Part shown: positions 58,294 through 64,000 of the stretch, in pieces
How the letters are laid out: each line of letters opens with the position of its first letter
How positions within the stretch are numbered: position 1 is the first letter of the stretch
Assembly: GCF_013385825.1 (NCBI RefSeq)
Contig: NZ_JACAPG010000021.1
Coordinates: 62,001-126,000 of the forward strand
Source: Pseudomonas reactans
Lineage (GTDB): Bacteria > Pseudomonadota > Gammaproteobacteria > Pseudomonadales > Pseudomonadaceae
Length of the DNA: 64,000 nt
Direction: 5' to 3'
The notes under the pieces: generated by a model
What the model saw: only the letters and a program-made list of their open reading frames with translations
Databases searched by the model: none
What the model was told of the DNA's origin: nothing
Translations under genes and position numbers: made by a program

Positions 58294-59592
58294 TTATTGG
58301 GGGCGCAGGGGCAGGATCAGGGTCAGGCGCGCACCGCCCAAAGGGCTGCGCGTAACGGACAACTCACCGCGGTGCCATTGGGTCGCGCGCTTGGCCAGCG
58401 CCAGGCCGAGGCCGAAGCCGCCGGACTCATCGCCGCCCATGGCCAGTCGTACGAAAGGTTCGAATACCTTTTCGCGGTTTTCAGCGAGGATGCCGGGGCC
58501 GTCGTCGTCCACATGCAGCACAAGATGCTGGTCATCCTGGCGAGCGGCGCTGACGCACACCTGGTCGCGGGCATAGGTGATGGCGTTGCTCAACAGGTTG
58601 CGCACGATCAAATGCAGCAAGGCGCGGTCGCCGATCAGTTGCAGATCCGCAGGCTCAGTGTCCAGGCTCAGGCGGCGATGGTGTCCGTCGAGCAAGGCGA
58701 ACTCCTGATGCAGCCAGTCGCGGATAGGGATGGGTTCATGTTGCAGGTCGGTGGGCGCACCGGCCATCCGGGCAAAGGCGAGGCTGGCGCGGACCAGGGC
58801 TTCGAGTTCTTCCACATCGGTTTGCAGGCGTTCCTGCAAGCGGGTACGGGTGGGTAAATCGTCACTCTTGCCCAGCAGGGTCAAGGCGAAACGCATCCGT
58901 GCCAGAGGCGTGCGCAGTTCGTGGGAGACGGCTTGGGAAACCTCCCGGTGACGTTCGCTCATCGCCGTAATGTCCTGCGCATGTTGTTGCACGGTTTGCA
59001 GCAGCGGCGTCCATTCCTTGCCCATGGCCGGCAACATTGCATTGGGCGTGCGAGCCAGGGTGCCCAGGCAGGCATTGAGTGCTTCCACCTCGGCGGTACG
59101 CTGACGGCGTGCGCGCAGACCCAGCCACATCCACAGCCCCAGAGGCAGGCCGGCCACGCACGCGGTGATCCCATAGACCGGGAATTTCAGCAGGTCCTTG
59201 ACCTCGGCTGTTCCCCACATGGGCCCGAACTGAATCAACGTCTTGTCGTCGAGCGGGAAATAGCTAATGTCTTCATCGCTGTTTTGCGCCGGTTGCTGGT
59301 GTTTGAGCATGATCAGCGCCTCGGGCGGTAACTCGATCTCATCCAGGGTGACCAGGCTGATCGGGTACTGGAAGCGCGCACGCAGCGCCTCCATGCGCGC
59401 TTCACGCTGCTCGGCCGGCAAGGGCTTGAGCTGCTCCGCCACCAAGTAGCCCGGCCCGGCCATCAAGCGCAAAAAACTGTACTCGCCGACGAACACCGAA
59501 GCGTTGGCGCACAGCCACAACAAATAAAGCGTCAACGCGCCCCAACTGGTGCCCGCCACGATCGCCATCCAGGGCCGCACTTTAGAGAGCAT
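58294..59592 (-). CDS. RstB-like sensor histidine kinase
   Basis: A 432-residue inner-membrane kinase with two membrane helices (about 10-30 and 140-160) around a periplasmic loop of about 105 residues, then HAMP-like, HisKA (His in VSHELRTPLARM), and HATPase with NLLSNAITYA, DDDGPGI and FGLGLALAKR. The ligand is unknown. ATG 59592 overlaps the regulator stop by 11 bases; a TTG at 59619 is the longer option. It pairs with the upstream OmpR-type regulator gene. Confidence 0.9.
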   Translation of the reverse strand: MLSKVRPWMAIVAGTSWGALTLYLLWLCANASVFVGEYSFLRLMAGPGYLVAEQLKPLPAEQREARMEALRARFQYPISLVTLDEIELPPEALIMLKHQQPAQNSDEDISYFPLDDKTLIQFGPMWGTAEVKDLLKFPVYGITACVAGLPLGLWMWLGLRARRQRTAEVEALNACLGTLARTPNAMLPAMGKEWTPLLQTVQQHAQDITAMSERHREVSQAVSHELRTPLARMRFALTLLGKSDDLPTRTRLQERLQTDVEELEALVRASLAFARMAGAPTDLQHEPIPIRDWLHQEFALLDGHHRRLSLDTEPADLQLIGDRALLHLIVRNLLSNAITYARDQVCVSAARQDDQHLVLHVDDDGPGILAENREKVFEPFVRLAMGGDESGGFGLGLALAKRATQWHRGELSVTRSPLGGARLTLILPLRPQ

Positions 59593-60280
59593 GCCGAGCG
59601 CCTCGCGGGATTTCGACAAACAGATAGCCCTGGGCCGTGATGGTCTGGATGGTCACCGGGCAGTCCAGGCTCATCAGCTTCTTGCGCAAGCGTGAGACGC
59701 GCATGTCCACGGAGCGATTGATCCCGTCGTATTCCAGGCCACGCAGGCTTTGCAGGAGTTTTTCCCGGGTCAGCAGCACCCCGCAATGGCGGGCGAAGAT
59801 CGTGAGTAACTCGAACTCGGCCACCGAAAACTGCAAGGGCACCTCATCGAGCCAGGCGAAGTGGTTGTTGAGGTCCAATCGAAAGGTGCCCCACTGGTAA
59901 TAGGCGCGGGGGGCTTGTGGATGGCGGCGCAGCAACGAGCGGATCCGGGCCAGCAGCAACAGCGGGTCGACGGGCTTGACCACATAGTCGTCCGCGCCGA
60001 CGTTGAACCCGGTCAATTGCTCGGCGTTCTCGTCCAGCGCCGTCATCATCAGGATCAAGCCGGGGTACTGGTCGCGAATCTGCCGGCACAACGTGAAGCC
60101 GTCAATGCCCGGCAACATCACATCCAGGATCAGCAGCGCCGGCTGTTCGTCACGGATACGCTGGGCTGCGCGATCGCCGCGGTGTTCCACCGCCACGGTA
60201 AACCCTTCGGCGCGCAGGAACTCGGCGGTCAGCGCGGCCAGAGGGAGGTCATCTTCGATCAGCAGCAGGGTGTCGGGCAT
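59582..60280 (-). CDS. RstA-like OmpR-family response regulator
   Basis: A 232-residue DNA-binding regulator. The receiver has ED in LLIEDDLP, phospho-Asp in LILDVMLPG and Lys in YVVKPV; the C-terminal winged helix (about 135-228) has FSVAEFELLTIFARHCGVLLTRE and RSVDMRVSRLRKKL. ATG 60280 (MPDTLLLIEDD) is used; the upstream extension is not conserved-looking. The 252 bp between this gene and divergent colR (60281-60532) contain no feature I can assign. Confidence 0.92.
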   Translation of the reverse strand: MPDTLLLIEDDLPLAALTAEFLRAEGFTVAVEHRGDRAAQRIRDEQPALLILDVMLPGIDGFTLCRQIRDQYPGLILMMTALDENAEQLTGFNVGADDYVVKPVDPLLLLARIRSLLRRHPQAPRAYYQWGTFRLDLNNHFAWLDEVPLQFSVAEFELLTIFARHCGVLLTREKLLQSLRGLEYDGINRSVDMRVSRLRKKLMSLDCPVTIQTITAQGYLFVEIPRGARHAL

Positions 60281-60532
60281 GAAAGGGCGTCGTCGCCAGA
60301 GAATGGGCGCAAGTGTTACGCCCTTCAGAAGGGCAGGCAAGGGGCGTTCGTTTGGCGGCCATTTTTGCCTGGGGCCTGTCGTCGGTGTGTGAAGCTATAG
60401 TGAAAAACTCGTTGGTTGATCCAATCAGTTGAAAAGCGTAATCGCCGCGCCCTCCAGGTCTATCCCTGAGCAACACTTGGCCTTAAGCTGCGCGAGCCAA
60501 CACGGCCGTTACCGCGTACGGAGACACTGCCC

Positions 60533-61216
60533 ATGCGAATTTTATTGGTTGAAGACAACCGCGATATTCTGGCCAACCTGGCGGATTACCTGGGGCTGAA
60601 GGGCTATACCGTGGACTGTGCGCAGGACGGTTTGTCGGGCCTGCACCTGGCCGCCACCGAGCATTACGACCTGATCGTGCTCGACATCATGCTGCCCGGC
60701 ATCGATGGCTACACCCTGTGCAAACGCCTGCGCGAAGATGCGCGCCGTGACACGCCGGTGATCATGCTCACCGCCCGCGACCAATTGGATGACCGGCTGC
60801 AGGGCTTCAAGTCCGGCGCCGATGACTACCTGCTAAAACCGTTTGCCCTGTCGGAACTGGCCGCGCGTATCGAAGCCGTGCTGCGCCGTGCCCAGGGTGG
60901 CGGTCGGCGCGCCCTGCAAGTCGGCGACCTGCATTACGACCTCGACACCCTGGAGGTGACCCGCGAAGGCCGCTTGCTCAAGCTCAACCCGGTCGGCCTG
61001 AAGCTGCTGGCGGTGTTGATGCAGAAGAGCCCGCACGTGCTGCGCCGCGAAATTCTTGAAGAAGCCCTGTGGGGCGACGACTGCCCGGACAGCGACAGCC
61101 TGCGCAGCCATGTCCATCAATTGCGCCAAGTGATCGATAAACCGTTCGCCAAGCCGTTGCTGCAAACGGTGCACGGCGTCGGTTATCGCCTGGCTGAGGG
61201 TAGAGATGGAGTTTAA
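60533..61216 (+). CDS. colR: OmpR-family response regulator ColR
   Basis: A 227-residue regulator. The receiver has VEDNRDI, phospho-Asp in IVLDIMLPGIDGY, Thr/Ser in IMLTARD and Lys in LLKPFAL; a winged-helix domain follows (LRREILEEALWGDDCPDSDSLRSHVHQLRQ). Identity rests on the colS and methyltransferase/inaA genes behind it, the order known from P. fluorescens. ColR controls outer-membrane and LPS-related genes needed for root colonisation and metal tolerance. It overlaps colS by 11 bases. Confidence 0.93.
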   Translation: MRILLVEDNRDILANLADYLGLKGYTVDCAQDGLSGLHLAATEHYDLIVLDIMLPGIDGYTLCKRLREDARRDTPVIMLTARDQLDDRLQGFKSGADDYLLKPFALSELAARIEAVLRRAQGGGRRALQVGDLHYDLDTLEVTREGRLLKLNPVGLKLLAVLMQKSPHVLRREILEEALWGDDCPDSDSLRSHVHQLRQVIDKPFAKPLLQTVHGVGYRLAEGRDGV

Positions 61217-62486
61217 GCAAAGCCTTGCCCAGCGGATCATCATCGCCTTTGCGTTGATGAGTGCGTTGGTGGCGGGGGCCTTCGCCATGGGTATCGTCGC
61301 GACGGTGCACCTGGTGGAAGAGAAGCTGATCTCGGCAGGCTTGGGCGGCGACCTGCAGCGCCTGTTGCTGATGGACACAGTCGAAGACTGGCGGCACCGC
61401 CCCGAGCCGGACCAGTTGTTTTACTTCAGCGGTGGCCCTGGCGATTTTGAGTTGCCCAAGGATCTGCGTCACCTCGAACCCGGCTTCCATGAAGTGTTCC
61501 GCGAAGCGTTGTCGTACCACGCCATGGTCGAAGTGGTCGACGGCCGGCGCTACGTGTTGCTGCAGGATCAGAGTGATTTCGAAGAGCGCGAGCGCGTGCT
61601 GTTTGCCGTGGTGCTGGTGGGTTTCGTACTCAGCCTGGCGCTGGCGGTATTCCTTGGTTGGGTGCTGGCACGCAAAGTGATGGCGCCGGTCGTGCGCCTC
61701 GCCCGCCAGGTGCGTCACCGCGACCAATTGCTGGGTTTGGCGCCGCCGCTGGCACCGGACTATGCGGCCGACGAAGTGGGTGAGCTGGCGGTGGCGTTCG
61801 ATGCCACCCTGGGGCGCCTGCGTCAGGCGTTGTCCCGTGAGCAATTGTTTACCAGTGACGTCAGCCACGAATTACGCACGCCGTTGATGGTGCTGGCCAG
61901 TTCCTGTGAACTGCTGCTGGAAAACCCGGCCATTGATCAACGTGGGCGCAATCAAGTGCAACGCATTGCCCGCGCTTGTGAAGAAATGCGCGAGCTGGTG
62001 CAAACCTTCCTGATGCTGGCCCGTGCCGAGCACAATGACGCGGCGATGTCGCCTCAGGTGACCCTGGCGCAGGTGGCGGATGACTTGCTCGGTATCTGGC
62101 GTGACCCCATCGAGCGTAAAGGCCTGGAGCTGATCTACCAGCCGGGCAACCCCCTGGACACGCGGTACAACACCACCTTCCTGCACGCCGTCATGGGCAA
62201 CCTGCTGCGTAACGCCCTGCACTACACCGAACACGGGTTTATCCGCCTGACCCTGGAGCCCGCAGGCTTTGTGGTGGAGGACAGTGGTGTGGGTATTCCC
62301 GAAGACAAGCGCGAAGCGATGTTCGAGCCGTTCGTGCGCGGCAGCGAGAAACGTGGTGACGGCCTGGGCTTGGGGTTGTCACTGGTCCAGCGCATCTGCG
62401 AAAACCAGGGCTGGACCGTGAGCCTCAGCACCATGGAGCCCAACGGCTGCCGCTTTCACGTGCAATTGAGTCAGGTCAACGCCTGA
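61206..62486 (+). CDS. colS: sensor histidine kinase ColS
   Basis: A 426-residue kinase with two membrane helices (about 12-35 and 135-160) enclosing a short periplasmic domain that contains an ExxE pair in DFEERERV, the type of site reported for metal sensing (Zn/Fe) in P. putida ColS. HAMP, HisKA (SHELRTPLMVLAS) and HATPase (NLLRNALHYTE, DSGVGIPED, GLGLGLSLVQ) follow. Translation is coupled to colR by overlap. Confidence 0.93.
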   Translation: MEFKQSLAQRIIIAFALMSALVAGAFAMGIVATVHLVEEKLISAGLGGDLQRLLLMDTVEDWRHRPEPDQLFYFSGGPGDFELPKDLRHLEPGFHEVFREALSYHAMVEVVDGRRYVLLQDQSDFEERERVLFAVVLVGFVLSLALAVFLGWVLARKVMAPVVRLARQVRHRDQLLGLAPPLAPDYAADEVGELAVAFDATLGRLRQALSREQLFTSDVSHELRTPLMVLASSCELLLENPAIDQRGRNQVQRIARACEEMRELVQTFLMLARAEHNDAAMSPQVTLAQVADDLLGIWRDPIERKGLELIYQPGNPLDTRYNTTFLHAVMGNLLRNALHYTEHGFIRLTLEPAGFVVEDSGVGIPEDKREAMFEPFVRGSEKRGDGLGLGLSLVQRICENQGWTVSLSTMEPNGCRFHVQLSQVNA

Positions 62487-62599
62487 CTCCACCCTCTGCC
62501 GCTATCCTGCCAGAGATCCCCGTCATTCGGCGAAGATGGCCCCATGCCATTGCTTGTGTCTGTAAAGTCTTGAAATGTATGGGGTTGGACAGGACAAGA

Positions 62600-62642
62600 T
62601 TTTCACAACGGGTTGACCTGTTGATCACAGTGCGCTGCTTAA
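62600..62642 (+). promoter_or_regulatory. candidate ColR half-site and promoter
   Basis: TTTTCAC (62600-62606), the conserved core of ColR sites described in P. putida, lies just before TTGACC (62613-62618). The -10 (near 62637-62642) is weak. The 5' half of the ColR consensus is not matched, so this is tentative. Confidence 0.35.
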
Positions 62643-62674
62643 GGTTGTAGGCATCAGCAACTGGAGATCCGTCG

Positions 62675-63355
62675 ATGTCTACCCCGATCAAGCTCGAATT
62701 TTCCGAAAAGTACGACGACGAACACGCCCACGAATATTTGCTCAAGCATCAGGACAATCTGGCGCGCCGGTTGTCCCACAAACGCGACGAGCAATTGGCC
62801 CGTGGCGCGCTGGCGATGGCCGGTGAGCCTGGCCTGGTATTGGACCTGCCGTGCGGCGCAGGGCGTTTCTGGCCGCTGCTGGCGGAAAAGCCCAACCGCG
62901 TCATTATCGGTGCCGACAATTCGGCGTCGATGTTGAAGGTGGCAACAGTCGCCCAGCCCGCCGATGTGGTGAAACGGGTACGACCCTTGCAGACATCTGC
63001 CTTTGATATCGATCTGCCGGACAACTCGGTCGACAGTATTTTCTGTATGCGCCTGCTGCACCACATTGGTGATCCGGCGCACCGACTGGCGATATTGCGG
63101 GAGTTTCAGCGCGTTACCCGTGACAGCGTCATTGTTTCGCTGTGGGTCGATGGCAATTTCAAAGCCTGGAAACGCAAGCGTCTCGAAAGCCAGCGTCGCA
63201 AGAAAGGTGAGCAGGAAGGTTACCAAAACAGGTTTGTGTTACCGGCTGCTACTGTTGAAGCAGAATTCGAAGAAGCCGGTTTTCGTGTTCAGGAATCCCT
63301 GGACTTCATACCGCTCTACGCCATGTGGCGAGTGTATGTATTGCGCAAGAGGTAA
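62675..63355 (+). CDS. class I SAM-dependent methyltransferase downstream of colRS
   Basis: A 226-residue methyltransferase. Motif I is LVLDLPCGAGRFWPLL, followed by an acidic IIGADNSASML, DLPDNSVDSIFCMRLLHHI (motif IV area) and a basic C-terminal region (WKRKRLESQRRKKGEQEG). Homologues are annotated as a probable methyltransferase (orf222) in the P. fluorescens colRS-wapQ region. The substrate may be a lipid or LPS component. GGAGA precedes ATG 62675. It ends 4 bp before the LPS kinase-like gene. Confidence 0.88.
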   Translation: MSTPIKLEFSEKYDDEHAHEYLLKHQDNLARRLSHKRDEQLARGALAMAGEPGLVLDLPCGAGRFWPLLAEKPNRVIIGADNSASMLKVATVAQPADVVKRVRPLQTSAFDIDLPDNSVDSIFCMRLLHHIGDPAHRLAILREFQRVTRDSVIVSLWVDGNFKAWKRKRLESQRRKKGEQEGYQNRFVLPAATVEAEFEEAGFRVQESLDFIPLYAMWRVYVLRKR

Positions 63356-63359
63356 CAGG

Positions 63360-64000
63360 ATGGCAGTTGAGTGCGTAGCAGGCAGTCATGTAAAGCCCGA
63401 AGAACGATTCGATTATTTCTGGCGCCAGCAAGGCGAGTGGGTCGAAGAGCCCAATCGCCGGCGCGGGGGTGAGAGTGGTGTGCAACGCGTGATGACCGCC
63501 AATGGACGCCTGCTCTACAGCAAGCGCCAGACCGGGCACATCTACCGCAGTTGGCTGCATCCTTTTGGCCGCCCCACGGTATTGCGTGAGCGAGATGCGA
63601 TCAAGGGCCTGCGCCTGTTGGACGTACGTGTGCCGGAAATGGTCTTTTGCGAGGCACGCAGGGACCCCGAGCACCACTGGCAGGCTCTGCTGGTGACCGC
63701 AGCCCTCGATGGCTTCGACGAAATCGAAAACTGGTACGCAGCCGGTGGCCGCGAGCAGTACGGCGAGTTAGTGCATGAGCGCGTGCTCAAGGAGCTTGCC
63801 GGCACCTTGGCGCGCATGCACCGTGGGCGTTGGCAGCATGGCTGCCTGTACATCAAGCACATTTTTGTAAGGGTGACCGGCCAGGGCGACTCGGCCAACG
63901 TCGAGGTGGCACTGCTGGATTTCGAGAAATGCCGCCAACGTTTGACCGCCTATCGGGCCGCTTCCCACGACATGCTGCAACTGCGCCGCCATTCGTCGTG
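63360..64000 (+). CDS. inaA: InaA/WapQ-type lipopolysaccharide kinase, 3' end outside window
   Basis: The frame is open from ATG 63360 (AGAGG 7 bases upstream) to the window end, 213 codons. Protein-kinase-like features are GRLLYSKRQTGHIYRSW, LHPFGRPTVLRERDAIKGL, LARMHRGRWQHGCLYIKHIFV and the metal-binding LLDFEKCR. Such kinases phosphorylate heptose or Kdo residues in the LPS inner core. Being the last member of colRS-methyltransferase-inaA fits the wapQ gene of P. fluorescens, which ColRS controls. Confidence 0.9.
   Translation, partial: MAVECVAGSHVKPEERFDYFWRQQGEWVEEPNRRRGGESGVQRVMTANGRLLYSKRQTGHIYRSWLHPFGRPTVLRERDAIKGLRLLDVRVPEMVFCEARRDPEHHWQALLVTAALDGFDEIENWYAAGGREQYGELVHERVLKELAGTLARMHRGRWQHGCLYIKHIFVRVTGQGDSANVEVALLDFEKCRQRLTAYRAASHDMLQLRRHSS

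Overview
The window is a 64 kb chromosomal segment from a Pseudomonas of the P. fluorescens group. This rests on GC-rich codon use, several families of Pseudomonas REP/REPIN repeats between genes, and gene orders typical of the genus: a nag cluster, rpsP-rimM-trmD-rplS, xerD-dsbC-hom-thrC, mprF with a VirJ-type gene, and colR-colS-methyltransferase-inaA. It is almost entirely core genome. The obvious mobile DNA is one group II intron, ten REP/REPIN insertions and one small AT-richer gene pair. Both edges cut genes: purL on the left and the inaA-type LPS kinase gene on the right.

Layout. 1-3.3 kb: end of purL, a NIF3/YqfO-like gene, then an accessory-looking pair (nucleotidyltransferase-fold protein plus an unknown protein). 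3.3-10.7 kb: N-acetylglucosamine uptake and catabolism on the minus strand (GntR regulator, nagA, SIS-domain deaminase, EIIA-HPr-EI, EIICB), with paired operator-like repeats in front. 10.7-18.9 kb: L,D-transpeptidase, two divergent Nudix hydrolases, gamma-carbonic anhydrase, DUF1289, VUT transporter, purT, an MHS transporter, a CNNM/CorC protein and a CcsA-like protein. 19-25 kb: ffh, rpsP-rimM-trmD-rplS, a thioesterase, xerD and dsbC. 25-28 kb: hom and thrC. 28-33.6 kb: a Roc-like signalling locus (BvgS-type hybrid kinase, receiver-EAL protein, convergent NarL-type regulator). 33.6-43.4 kb: small membrane protein, DUF3509, a periplasmic solute-binding-like protein, CoA-transferase, yaeQ, recJ, and the mprF/virJ membrane-lipid pair. 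43.6-44.1 kb: two complete initiator tRNA transcription units in tandem. 44.3-52.8 kb: SOS-boxed dinB, a lipoprotein, proS, ampG, an alkyltransferase-like gene, DUF481, a Fur-box-preceded HugZ-like gene and fxsA. 52.8-57.9 kb: groES-groEL with a sigma32-type promoter and a 2.8 kb group II intron inserted inside the groEL stop codon. 58-64 kb: an RstAB-like two-component pair divergent from colRS, then the methyltransferase and LPS kinase genes.

The most striking element is the group II intron (about 55056-57855). It begins on the last base of the groEL TAG stop codon. Splicing would rebuild TAA and join groEL to its downstream terminator. The predicted EBS1 loop (TACATC) complements the last six groEL bases (GATGTA). 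Its 5' part is about 390 nt longer than usual, and an almost identical second 5'-end-like sequence lies at 55447. Other points worth attention are REPINs that supply the stop codons of dinB and ampG, an EAL domain with altered catalytic motifs beside a BvgS-type kinase, a second cysteine-less EIIB domain in the GlcNAc permease, and a structured, terminator-ended region after the DUF3509 gene.
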